Made by a program: the position numbers and the translations under genes. Under the pieces are notes generated by a model, which worked only from the letters and a program-made list of their open reading frames with translations, ran no database searches and was not told the origin of the DNA. Positions 1-7,832 of a stretch of 64,000 nt of DNA are shown here, piece by piece (position 1 is the stretch's first letter; each line of letters starts with the position of its first letter). The stretch lies in NCBI GenBank assembly GCA_002840685.1, contig PHBU01000010.1, positions 124,001-188,000 on the forward strand, in the 5' to 3' direction. This stretch comes from Chloroflexi bacterium HGW-Chloroflexi-6 (GTDB lineage Bacteria; Chloroflexota; Anaerolineae; Anaerolineales; Villigracilaceae).

Positions 1-376
1 CGGATGACCTGTCGGCAGTCCGCGCGCGGTTGTTGGGGTAAGAAACAAAACCTGACAGGTTTCACCTGAGCCTATCCCGGCTTGAACAATCGCGTGGCAA
101 TGCGCCCTGCCGGGCGCGGATTCGCGGAGACCTGTCAGGTTTTATAGAATGTGTAACAAACGCAGTTGATCGGTTAGGCGGATTTTTGCTATAGAATTGG
201 GGACGGTTTTGCAGAGGCAAGCCGCCTGGCCGGAAAAATGCTATTTGGATGTTTAGGCTGTCGTTTCATCGCCTATAAGTTATTAAGCCGCCAAATGGTG
301 GGTAAGTACCTGGTTAGCCCATCTAACAGTAAGCGAAAAGATACTTTTTCCCCTAAAGGCTACAAAGAAGGAAACG
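1..376. repeat. Intergenic region with inverted short repeats
   Basis: I find no convincing gene here. Two copies of a near-palindrome related to AAACCTGACAGGTTT lie at about 48-62 and 129-143, in opposite orientation, around a G+C-rich core, so the segment could fold into a long stem. A weak promoter-like pair (TTGATC at 166-171, TATAGA at 190-195, 18-bp spacer) lies far upstream of the gene at 377. A 72-codon reading frame starting at 238 overlaps that gene in another frame and resembles nothing I know. Confidence 0.4.
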
Positions 377-811
377 ATGAAAAATATCCTGACTTTAACA
401 ATGAAAGTTCTGATCCTCCTGTTTGGTTTGGCGATGCTCTACTGGGGAATCGATGATCTTCGATCCAATAGCTCGGAATGGCCGAGTGTCGAGGGCCAGG
501 TTATTTCATCTGTGGAAAATTCACCCTACGGTGATTCGACGTCCACAGATTACAAAATCACTTACGAGTACCAGATCGGGGCTGAAAAATATTCTGGCTC
601 CTATACTTATTTCGAGGCGCGCGCGGTTGGCGAGAAAACTACGGTTTATTATGATCCCACCTCTCCTGATGACTCGGTCCATTCGCCTGGAGAAACTGAA
701 TGGCAGGCTTTCTGGGGTTTGGCCTTTGGGCTTGGCTGCGTCGTCTGGGTTGTCTGGGATGTTTTCAAGTCACTCAGGAGCAAGCAACTGGACGCCTTGA
801 AAACAATGTAG
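377..811 (+). CDS. DUF3592 family membrane protein
   Basis: This 144-residue protein has a transmembrane segment near residues 8-24 and another at about 110-128. They flank an extracytoplasmic beta-rich domain with the DUF3592 hallmarks: 'WPSVEGQVISS' near the start of the domain, alternating aromatic positions, and 'VYYDPTSPDDS' near its end. The biochemical role of DUF3592 proteins is unknown. The start is chosen because AAGAAGG lies 5-6 bases upstream of the ATG and the family's first helix follows at once. The gene stands alone and faces the convergent amidohydrolase, with a terminator-like hairpin between them. Confidence 0.8.
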   Translation: MKNILTLTMKVLILLFGLAMLYWGIDDLRSNSSEWPSVEGQVISSVENSPYGDSTSTDYKITYEYQIGAEKYSGSYTYFEARAVGEKTTVYYDPTSPDDSVHSPGETEWQAFWGLAFGLGCVVWVVWDVFKSLRSKQLDALKTM

Positions 812-936
812 GCGAGTTGAGCTTAACTCTGTCTAAACAGACGAGTCTGTCACTCGAGACTGGCTTCGGGTTTTCCCTGCTCCCTAGCTGAGTCTCGTCC
901 CGCCTACTTGCTGCTAACGCACACCCTTAATCAAAC

Positions 937-973
937 AGCAGCCCCGGCACTCCTCGCGAGCGCCGGGGCTGCT
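937..973. terminator. Bidirectional terminator-like hairpin
   Basis: A 12-bp perfect stem (AGCAGCCCCGGC with its complement) closes a 13-nt loop between two convergent genes. The T-runs are short on both sides, so it may act as a 3'-end stabiliser as much as a terminator. Confidence 0.6.
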
Positions 974-998
974 TCTCTACTCTTCTTCTCTCTACTCC

Positions 999-2966
999 CT
1001 ACCTCACCATCTCAATATAATCCTGGGTCACCATCTCGCCGCCGCCCAGGAAGGCGACCAGCTCGGCCACCAGGCGGGCTTTTTTGTCGGCGTCGGTGCG
1101 GCTCCAGGTGCGGCTCTTGACCTCCAGGAAGTGGCCCAGGTCGGGCTTTTCGACCGTATCCAGGTTGATGTAGAACTCCTCGCCCCGGTACTTGACTGAC
1201 CAGCGCAGGCGTTCCTTTTCGATGATCTTCTCGCCGCTTGGCTTGAAGTATTCGCGGTAGAAGCGCAAAGACTGGGTGGCCGGGGCCAGGTAGCGCGAGC
1301 GCGAGAGCAGCACCTCGTGCGCGATCTCGCCTTCGCGGTTCTCGCCGATCAGCGTCAGGCGCGAGCGGACATTGGTGATCTTGCCCTTCGCATCGACAAA
1401 GTCGTCTTCGCGGTAGCGCAGACGTCCCTGGTCGGGTTCGTCGAAGGTGAAGTAGTTATCGTACTGGCGGTAATGGCGCTTGTAAACGATCTGGATCTCG
1501 GGCTTCTTGAGCGCGTCCTTGACGACCGCCGGGTCGGCCACTTTGACCTTGGCCTGCACCTCGAAGGATTCTTCCTCCGTCGAGCCGCCCAGGGCGATCA
1601 GCTTGCTCAAAACCGACTGTTCACGATCCATCAGAAAGGCGTCGATCTGGCGCGCATATTCATCGGCCTGGCGCAGCAGGTCGGCTTCATCGAGAGTCAG
1701 CAGGTGTCGCTCCGTCATCAGCCAGCGGCCGTTGACCATGACGTCGGTCACATCGGTCGATTTGGCGGCGTAGACGATCTGCGCGTAGGCATTGTCCGGG
1801 CTGCGCTCGAAGCGCGGCGAATTATGGAGCGGGTTCAAATCCACTAAAATCAGATCCGCGCGTTTGCCGGTTTCCAGCGAGCCGGTGATCTCGCCGATAT
1901 GCATGGCTTTCGCGCCCAAACGGGTGGCCATCGCCAGGGCCTGGCGGGCCGGCACAGAGGTCGGGTCGTTGCTCTGGGTTTTGGCCACAAAAGCCGCCAG
2001 ACGCACTTCCTCGAACATATCCAGATCGTTATTGGAGGCCGGGCCGTCCGTGCCGATGCCGACGTTCAGGCCGGTTTCGAGCATCTTGGTGACCGGGGCC
2101 ATGCCCGAGGCCAGCTTCAGGTTCGAAGACGGGTTGTGGGCCACGCCTGCCCCGGCATGCAGCAGGGTCCGCATTTCGCCCTCGTCGATGTGGACGCAGT
2201 GCGCGGCCAGCACCTTGGCATCCAAAAGCCCTTGTTTCTTAACATAGGGGATGACAGGCATGCCGTTCTCGTTGCGCATGTTCTCGACTTCGAAAGCGGT
2301 CTCTGCCAGGTGGGTGTGGAGTGGCACATCGAACTCGGCGGCCAGTTCGGCGGTCGCGCGCAGGATGTCGGGGGTGCAGGTATAGGGAGCGTGCGGCGAA
2401 ACGGCTGGCACGATCAGCGGGTGGCCCTTCCATTTTTTGATGAATTCGCGCGCCATTGCCAGCGCTTCTTCGTACGAAGCGGCATCCGGGGCCGGGTATT
2501 TCATCACGGTCTGGCCGAGCACGCCGCGCATCCCGGCGTCGGCGGTGGCCTGGGCCACATCGTCCTCGAAATAGTACATATCGGCGAAGCAGGTTACGCC
2601 GCTTTTGATGAACTCGGCGCAGGCGATCAGTGTCCCCAGGCGGCAGAACTCGGGCGAGACGAACTCGCGCTCGACCGGCATCATGTAACCCATCAGCCAG
2701 ACATCCAGGCGCAGGTCATCGGCCAGGCCGCGCAAGAGCGTCATCGGAACGTGGGTGTGGGCGTTGACCAGTCCCGGCATCAGCACCTTGCCGCCGCAAT
2801 CCAGGCTGTTTTCTGAGTGGTACGCGCGCCGGATTTCAGCCTGCTCACCGACCGCGACGATCTTATCCCCACTGATGGCGAGTGCCCCGTGGCGGTATTG
2901 TGTGAACTCTTCATCCATGGTCAGGATGTGGGCGTTGAAGAGCAAAAAATCCACAGTTTGCGTCAT
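999..2966 (-). CDS. Amidohydrolase (MtaD/TRZ-ATZ type) fused to a C-terminal CYTH-like domain
   Basis: A protein of 655 residues. Residues 1-440 form an amidohydrolase of the 5-methylthioadenosine/S-adenosylhomocysteine deaminase family, with metal ligands in 'NAHTH' (His70, His72), 'SPHAPYT', 'HTHLAET' and 'GTDGPASNN'. Such enzymes deaminate purine nucleosides or related heterocycles in the cytosol. Residues 464-655 are extra compared with the roughly 430-residue family. They resemble a CYTH (triphosphate tunnel) domain: 'FEVQAKVKV' in place of ExExK, 'YFTFDE', 'RLRYRE', and near the end 'DLGHFLEVKS'. The start is the ATG preceded by AGGAGAAC; an upstream in-frame extension has no ribosome site. 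Deaminase substrate and CYTH function are not determined. Confidence 0.85.
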   Translation of the reverse strand: MTQTVDFLLFNAHILTMDEEFTQYRHGALAISGDKIVAVGEQAEIRRAYHSENSLDCGGKVLMPGLVNAHTHVPMTLLRGLADDLRLDVWLMGYMMPVEREFVSPEFCRLGTLIACAEFIKSGVTCFADMYYFEDDVAQATADAGMRGVLGQTVMKYPAPDAASYEEALAMAREFIKKWKGHPLIVPAVSPHAPYTCTPDILRATAELAAEFDVPLHTHLAETAFEVENMRNENGMPVIPYVKKQGLLDAKVLAAHCVHIDEGEMRTLLHAGAGVAHNPSSNLKLASGMAPVTKMLETGLNVGIGTDGPASNNDLDMFEEVRLAAFVAKTQSNDPTSVPARQALAMATRLGAKAMHIGEITGSLETGKRADLILVDLNPLHNSPRFERSPDNAYAQIVYAAKSTDVTDVMVNGRWLMTERHLLTLDEADLLRQADEYARQIDAFLMDREQSVLSKLIALGGSTEEESFEVQAKVKVADPAVVKDALKKPEIQIVYKRHYRQYDNYFTFDEPDQGRLRYREDDFVDAKGKITNVRSRLTLIGENREGEIAHEVLLSRSRYLAPATQSLRFYREYFKPSGEKIIEKERLRWSVKYRGEEFYINLDTVEKPDLGHFLEVKSRTWSRTDADKKARLVAELVAFLGGGEMVTQDYIEMVR

Positions 2967-2984
2967 TTGTTCTCCTATTTGCGA

Positions 2985-3011
2985 GTAGAGCGAGATAATC
3001 TCTCGCTCTAC
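2985..3011 (-). promoter_or_regulatory. 5'-UTR hairpin or operator before the amidohydrolase gene
   Basis: An 11-bp perfect inverted repeat (GTAGAGCGAGA and its complement) with a 5-nt loop lies between the predicted transcription start (about 3018) and the ribosome site. It could be an operator or an mRNA 5' stabilising hairpin. Confidence 0.5.
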
Positions 3012-3024
3012 AATTGTTTCAATA

Positions 3025-3053
3025 ATTATGTACTTGTCTGACAATTAAGTCAA
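3025..3053 (-). promoter_or_regulatory. Sigma-70-like promoter for the amidohydrolase gene
   Basis: On the minus strand TTGACT (3053-3048) is separated by 17 bp from CATAAT (3030-3025). This would start transcription near 3018, about 50 nt before the chosen ATG. Confidence 0.5.
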
Positions 3054-3062
3054 GCCGGGGGT

Positions 3063-3153
3063 GTCATTTCGAGCAATAGCGACATCGTGCCCGTAGAGTA
3101 GAAATCCTTACCCAGGCATAAGATTTCGACGAGTGATAGCGAGGAGAAATGAC
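3063..3153. repeat. Imperfect palindromic intergenic element
   Basis: The outer arms are GTCATTTC (3063-3070) and GAAATGAC (3146-3153). Inner arms GAAATC and GATTTC flank the centre, and both halves carry a variant of 'GAGCAATAGCGA'. The layout is that of a miniature palindromic repeat that might occur many times in the genome. It fills almost the whole gap between two same-strand genes. Confidence 0.5.
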
Positions 3154-3164
3154 AGGAGAGGCGC

Positions 3165-4142
3165 TCATGGTCTCCAGCCCAGGAAAACCTGTAAAACCCT
3201 CAAGTTTTGGGCGAAGTCGGTGTTGCGGTGATCGGTCAGTTCGATATCGATCGAGGGGATGCTGCGCGTGCTGGCAGCCCAGTCGGTCAGGTTGCCGGTG
3301 TAATCGCAGCCGGTGTTGATCGGCGGCCAGGGATAATCCGTGACTTCGGCGACATCCTCCGCCAGGCGGATGGAAGGCGGGAAGTCGGGCACGCCGCCTG
3401 CGAAGATGCCCAGGGCCGCGCTGTGGTAACTGATCAGCGCAACCGGTTTGATGTTGTCGATGTAGGCGATCAGCGCCTGAACTTCGGCTTCCGAGCCTTC
3501 GTGCTCACCGCCCTCGATCGGACGCCAGATCCAGCAGCCGTCACGTTCCCATTCCTTTTGCCAGTTGTAGGGCCAGTTACGGTTCAAGTCAACGTTGTTG
3601 GCGTTGGCGCGGCCCTCCACGCCGATGGCGCGGGCGGAACCGTCCGGGTTGAGGTTGCGCAGGATGAACAGGCTGGTATCCGCGGGGATTTGTTCGGGGT
3701 GATCGTTCAGGTAGGCGATCAGTTCGTCGGCCAACTGGACGGTGTTGTATTCGTAGCCGCCATGGATGCCCGCCACGATCAGCTTGTGGACCGGTCCGCG
3801 CCCGAAGCGGTAAACGTCCAGGGCGCGGCCTTCCTCGCTGTAGCCGATGATTTGGCGGTTGGCGGGCGGCATCGCCATCGGGGTGACGCTCGGGCCGGGG
3901 GAGGGCGTCGGCCAGGGCGTGATCGTCGGGCGACGGGTTTGGGTCGCGACCGGCGTCATGGTCGGAAACGGGGTGCGGCTTGGCTTTCCTGCGGGGGCAA
4001 CCAGCGCGGCGTTCGGGTCCGGTTCGCTCCAGGCGGCGGCGCTCAGGACGCCGCTAAAGTACAAAAGCGCAACAAGGCCCAGGATGGCGACCAAATTGAA
4101 AACCCAGATTCCCGCCGCAATCCCGCCCAGGTTTTTTCTCAT
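3165..4142 (-). CDS. Membrane-anchored M14-family zinc carboxypeptidase-like protein
   Basis: This 325-residue protein has one N-terminal membrane segment (about residues 13-38), a Pro/Thr-rich linker to about residue 95, and then a peptidase M14 domain. Recognisable M14 features are 'NPDGSAR', 'NNVDLNRNW', the third zinc ligand region 'SYHSAA', and the catalytic glutamate region 'SIDIEL'. The first zinc motif reads 'GIHGGYE', so His and Glu are separated by three residues rather than the usual two. The active domain would lie outside the membrane. The gene overlaps the end of cinA by 4 bp (ATGA), so the two are translated together. The substrate cannot be deduced. Confidence 0.8.
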   Translation of the reverse strand: MRKNLGGIAAGIWVFNLVAILGLVALLYFSGVLSAAAWSEPDPNAALVAPAGKPSRTPFPTMTPVATQTRRPTITPWPTPSPGPSVTPMAMPPANRQIIGYSEEGRALDVYRFGRGPVHKLIVAGIHGGYEYNTVQLADELIAYLNDHPEQIPADTSLFILRNLNPDGSARAIGVEGRANANNVDLNRNWPYNWQKEWERDGCWIWRPIEGGEHEGSEAEVQALIAYIDNIKPVALISYHSAALGIFAGGVPDFPPSIRLAEDVAEVTDYPWPPINTGCDYTGNLTDWAASTRSIPSIDIELTDHRNTDFAQNLRVLQVFLGWRP

Positions 4143-5284
4143 TGGGCGAGGGTCTCCAGCCGCAGCAGGTTGAGGGCGGTGTTGGCGGCCCAGGTTGCGG
4201 CGCTTTTGGGGTGCCCGCCATACGAGTGGCGGGTAAGTTTGGCATTTGCGGGGGTGACGAGCGCGATCTCAAGGTCGGTCTGGCCTTCGCCGGGGGTCAG
4301 TTTCAAACCGAGGCCGCAACTGCCGGCATTGAGCCGGGTAAAGGCCAGCAAGTCCTGGTCTTCAGGCAGGCTGGGCAGGCTTTGCCCACCGCTGTAGGCC
4401 GGGTTTTTGCTCTGCGCCAGGCGCTGGAGCAGTTCGCCTGCGAGGTTGATCTCGACGGCGTTCAGCGACCAGCCGCGCGCGGCCAGTTGATTAAGGATGA
4501 TGCCCTCGAGGGTTTCATCGTCCGCGCCGAAGACGGCTTTGCCGAGACGCTGGCGGGCGGCTGCTTCGACCGGGGCGATCAACGCATCGGCGGCCTCGGG
4601 GGTTTCGGCTTTGGCTGTGATGCGTATATCCACCAGGCCGGAATGCGCGGCCAGGCCAACCATCGGGTTGGACAGTTCTTCCAGGTCGCCGACGTGTTCG
4701 TCGATGACCGATTCTCCCATCCCGGCCACGTGCAGAGTGCGGGCTTTGATCAACCCGCGCAGTTGGTAGCGTTCGCGCAGGTAGGGGATGACGGCATTTT
4801 CGAGCAGGTATTCCATCTCGCGCGGCACGCCGGGCAAAGAGATGATGCATTTGCTGCCCTGCTCGACGATGAAGGCTGGCGCGGTGCCGACCGGGTTCTT
4901 GAGGGCGATCGCGCCCTGCGGGACGTAGGCCTGGCGTTTCTGGTTCTCGCCGGCGCTGCGTCCGAAGCGGGCCATGCGCTCGACGATCTGCTCCCACAGC
5001 TCGGGGCGGAACTCAACCGGGGCATCGACGGCGCGGGCGACGGCTTCGCGGGTTGGATCATCGACGGTCGGGCCGAGGCCGCCGGTGGTGATGATGATCT
5101 CTGTCCGCGCCAGGGTTTCGCGGATAACGGCCGCGATGCGTTCGATGTTGTCGCCAACGGTCGAGGTGCGGAAAACGTCCACGTTCAGGTCGCGCAGGCG
5201 GCGGGCCAGGTGGGCGGAATTGGTGTCAACAATTTCGCCGAGCAGGATTTCTGTTCCGATGGTGATGATTTCAGCAGAGGGCAT
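4139..5284 (-). CDS. cinA: CinA-like protein with degenerate C-terminal domain
   Basis: A protein of 381 residues. The N-terminal 170 residues are a MoCF (MoaB/MogA-like) domain, with 'EIITIGTEILLGEIVDTNS' and 'TTGGLGPTVDD', continuing into the CinA KH-like region ('GMGESVIDE'). In CinA the C-terminal part is normally a nicotinamide-nucleotide amidohydrolase built around an AESCTGG motif. Here that position reads 'AVEINLAGELL', the nucleophile serine is missing, and the domain is shorter (about 125 residues). Deamidase activity is therefore unlikely, while a hydrolase or binding role of the first domain remains possible. The start is the ATG opening 'MPSAEIITIG', as in the family; the upstream extension looks non-coding. 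Confidence 0.85.
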   Translation of the reverse strand: MPSAEIITIGTEILLGEIVDTNSAHLARRLRDLNVDVFRTSTVGDNIERIAAVIRETLARTEIIITTGGLGPTVDDPTREAVARAVDAPVEFRPELWEQIVERMARFGRSAGENQKRQAYVPQGAIALKNPVGTAPAFIVEQGSKCIISLPGVPREMEYLLENAVIPYLRERYQLRGLIKARTLHVAGMGESVIDEHVGDLEELSNPMVGLAAHSGLVDIRITAKAETPEAADALIAPVEAAARQRLGKAVFGADDETLEGIILNQLAARGWSLNAVEINLAGELLQRLAQSKNPAYSGGQSLPSLPEDQDLLAFTRLNAGSCGLGLKLTPGEGQTDLEIALVTPANAKLTRHSYGGHPKSAATWAANTALNLLRLETLAQ

Positions 5285-5428
5285 GGGGTTTCTCGAATGT
5301 CTAAAGTTGGAGGCTAAAATTGAAGAGTGAAGCATGAATATTTTACCCGCTTGGTCAGATTTAGGGGGCAACTTGGCCGCAGGCTGGAATGGTGCAACTC
5401 GATACAGGATTTTAGTGACAAAATACGC

Positions 5429-5457
5429 TTGTAGCTGGGGAGTATTTGCTCTACACT
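5429..5457 (+). promoter_or_regulatory. Promoter candidate for the moaD-like/AOR pair
   Basis: TTGTAG (5429-5434) and TACACT (5452-5457) are separated by 17 bp, giving a start near 5464, just ahead of the MoaD-like gene and divergent from cinA. Confidence 0.4.
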
Positions 5458-5486
5458 TAACTTTGGTTATGGAGACCATTCCTGCG

Positions 5487-5747
5487 ATGAAAGTGCGCGT
5501 GAAATTGATTGCAACCTACCTGAAACTGCTGCCGCCCGGCACGCATGGCAATATTGCCGCGCTCGATGCGCCGCAGGGGGCGACGGTGGGCGATGTGCTT
5601 GCGCCCCTGGGTATTCCGCTTGACGAGAGCACCGTCCTGCTCCTGAACGGGCTGCAGGTCGAGGCCGACGCGCCGCTTTCGGATGGAGATATGGTTACCG
5701 CCTTTTCGGCGATTGCTGGCGGCTGCACCGAATCTCCGAATTTCTAA
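5487..5747 (+). CDS. MoaD/ThiS-like sulfur-carrier protein next to AOR
   Basis: This 86-residue ubiquitin-fold protein resembles MoaD/ThiS ('VLLLNGLQV', 'LSDGDMVTAFSAIAGG'). MoaD proteins donate sulfur to the dithiolene of molybdopterin or tungstopterin through a C-terminal Gly-Gly. Directly followed by an AOR gene, it probably serves the tungsten cofactor, as is common for AOR neighbours. Here the Gly-Gly is not terminal: seven residues (CTESPNF) follow, so processing would be needed or the carrier chemistry is altered. The chosen ATG has a GGAG 12 bases upstream; an ATG 18 bases earlier lacks a ribosome site. Confidence 0.75.
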   Translation: MKVRVKLIATYLKLLPPGTHGNIAALDAPQGATVGDVLAPLGIPLDESTVLLLNGLQVEADAPLSDGDMVTAFSAIAGGCTESPNF

Positions 5748-5786
5748 TCTCTATTCTCGAATAACTGATCAAAAGGAGATAAATCT

Positions 5787-7607
5787 ATGTTCGGATGGCA
5801 TGGACGGTTACTGCGGGTGGATTTGACGAACCAGAAGGTTTCAATCGAAACGATTGAACCGAAAAAACTCAAAGATTATATCGGCGGGCGCGGATTGGCG
5901 ATCCGCTACCTGTACGACGAAGTGGATCCGCTCGTGGACCCGCTTGCGCCGGAAAACAAGCTTATCTTCAGCACCGGGCCATTGACTGCCACCACCGCTC
6001 CGACCGGCAACCGTTACATGGTCGTGACCAAGTCCCCGCTAACGGGCGCGCTGGCGCATTCCAACTCTGGCGGCGATTTCCCGACCTGGATGAAGCGCAC
6101 CGGCTTCGATATGTATATCTTTGAGGGCAAAGCCAAAAGCCCGGTCTATGTCTGGGTCAACGAAGATCAGGTCGAGATCCGCCCGGCGGACCATCTGTGG
6201 GGCAAGGAAGTCCCCGAGACAACCGATACCCTGATGGCAGAAACCAGCCCCGAGGCCAAAGTGGCCTGTATCGGTCCGGCAGGCGAGAATCTGGTCTTGA
6301 TGGCGGGCATTATGAATGACAAACATCGCGCCGCGGCCCGCTCGGGCGTGGGCGCGGTCATGGGAAGTAAAAATCTCAAGGGTGTTGTTGTGGCCGGTAG
6401 GAAAAACCCGGCTTTCTTCGACGATGCCGGGATGCGCGCCTTCAGCGTCAGCCTGTCCAAGGAAGTTGGGGCCGATATCAAAAAGGGTTCCAATTTGCGC
6501 GAATATGGCACTGCCTACGTTCCGCAGGTCACCAATGCCATGGGCATCCTGCCGACGCGCAACTTCCAGACCGGCGTTTTTGAAGGCGTTAATAATATCG
6601 ACGGTGTTGCGCTCAAAAACTCCTATCTGATCACCCACAAACCGTGCTACCGCTGTCCGATTTCGTGCGGACGCCTGACCGAAGTGCCGGATGGCAAATA
6701 CAAGGGCAAGGGCGAAGGGCCGGAATATGAAACCATTTCCTCGCTTGGAACCGCCTGCGGCATCAGCGATCTGGCCGGCCTGCTCAAGGCGAACTACGCC
6801 TGCAACGAACTCGGCATGGACACCATTTCCGCCGGTCTGACGATTGCCGCGGCAATGGAAATGTACGAAAAAGGCATCATCACTGATGAGCAAACCGGCC
6901 AGCCCCTGCGTTTTGGCGACGCCGACGCCGTCATCGACATGGTTTACAAGATGGCCCGCCGCGAAGGCTTTGGGGATATTCTGGCCGATGGCAGTTTCCG
7001 CCTCGCGGAGCGCTATGACCACCCTGAAATGTCCGTCACCGCCCGCAAGCAGGAATTCCCGGGCTACGATCCGCGCGGCGCGCAGGGGATGGGGTTGCTC
7101 TACGCCACCTCGAACAAAGGCGCTTCGCACATGGAGGGCGATGTGGCTTACGAGGAGGTGTTCGGCACCCCGGTCAAGGCTGATCCGCTCTCGACCGATG
7201 GCAAAGCCGAACTGGTGGCGCGTTTCCAGGATGCCTTTGCGCTGATCGATTCGGGCGGCCTGTGCGTCTTTTTTGCCATCCGTTATGCCTTTACCAAAGA
7301 GATGATGGTCTGGCCCGATCGCCTTTCGCAACTGCTCAACCTGACCACTGGCGCGAATTACACGCCCGATGAAGCTTTGCAGGCCGCCGAGCGTGTCTAC
7401 ACCCTCGAACGGCTCTTCCTGCTGGCAGCCGGTTCCGGCCCCGAGCAGGATACCATCTCTCCGCGCATGCTCAACGAACCGCTGACCGAAGGTCCCGCCA
7501 AGGGCCGAGTGGTCGACCTGGACAAGATGCTGCCCGAATACTACGAATTCCGCGGCTGGCCGAAAGGCATTCCCTCGCGCGAGAAGCTGGCGGCGTTGGG
7601 GCTGTAA
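5787..7607 (+). CDS. aor: Tungsten-containing aldehyde:ferredoxin oxidoreductase
   Basis: A 606-residue cytosolic enzyme of the AOR family, which oxidises aldehydes to carboxylates and passes electrons to ferredoxin through one [4Fe-4S] cluster and a bis-tungstopterin. The start 'GWHGRLLRVDL' and 'YIGGRGLA' are typical, as are 'GPLTATTAPTGNRY' and 'GPAGENLV'. Cluster ligands are Cys287, Cys290 and Cys294 ('CYRCPISCG') and Cys493 ('GGLCVFF'). Length is normal. AAGGAGAT precedes the ATG. The MoaD-like gene lies 39 bp upstream, so both are probably one transcript ending at the strong hairpin downstream. The substrate aldehyde cannot be predicted. Confidence 0.95.
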   Translation: MFGWHGRLLRVDLTNQKVSIETIEPKKLKDYIGGRGLAIRYLYDEVDPLVDPLAPENKLIFSTGPLTATTAPTGNRYMVVTKSPLTGALAHSNSGGDFPTWMKRTGFDMYIFEGKAKSPVYVWVNEDQVEIRPADHLWGKEVPETTDTLMAETSPEAKVACIGPAGENLVLMAGIMNDKHRAAARSGVGAVMGSKNLKGVVVAGRKNPAFFDDAGMRAFSVSLSKEVGADIKKGSNLREYGTAYVPQVTNAMGILPTRNFQTGVFEGVNNIDGVALKNSYLITHKPCYRCPISCGRLTEVPDGKYKGKGEGPEYETISSLGTACGISDLAGLLKANYACNELGMDTISAGLTIAAAMEMYEKGIITDEQTGQPLRFGDADAVIDMVYKMARREGFGDILADGSFRLAERYDHPEMSVTARKQEFPGYDPRGAQGMGLLYATSNKGASHMEGDVAYEEVFGTPVKADPLSTDGKAELVARFQDAFALIDSGGLCVFFAIRYAFTKEMMVWPDRLSQLLNLTTGANYTPDEALQAAERVYTLERLFLLAAGSGPEQDTISPRMLNEPLTEGPAKGRVVDLDKMLPEYYEFRGWPKGIPSREKLAALGL

Positions 7608-7627
7608 AGAATACTGTTTCAACAGAG

Positions 7628-7670
7628 TCTATATCGCCAGAGATATTTCACCTCTGGCGATATAGATTTG
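7628..7670 (+). terminator. Rho-independent terminator after AOR
   Basis: A 15-bp perfect stem (7628-7642 with 7652-7666) and 9-nt loop are followed by TTTGT, 20 bp after the AOR stop codon. The remaining bases to 7832 are A+T-rich and hold no gene. Confidence 0.8.
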
Positions 7671-7832
7671 TATAGACCTACAACTTTGATAAATATGTCA
7701 TTTAGCACTTGATAAACTCAGTAAAATGTTTTATTTTATTTGAATACCCAATGCATAAATCTTTTGCTGTCATTTTAGATTTATTATGCAAGGATGATTT
7801 GATTAGAAGTTATATTATGTAAGGAGGCAAGA

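Noticed and set aside
238-456. A 72-codon reading frame overlapping the DUF3592 gene
   Set aside because: It has no ribosome site, no family resemblance and overlaps a well-supported gene in another frame.
1820-1850. A GGTTCAAATCC string that resembles a tRNA T-arm
   Set aside because: It lies within the amidohydrolase coding sequence, and no acceptor stem or anticodon arm can be built around it.
1899-5317. Long plus-strand frames opposite the amidohydrolase, M14 and cinA genes
   Set aside because: They are shadows of the minus-strand genes, rich in Gly/Arg/Val/His, with no recognisable motif.
6039-7622. A 527-codon frame antisense to AOR
   Set aside because: Long antisense frames are common opposite G+C-rich genes; the AOR frame has all family motifs, and this one has none.
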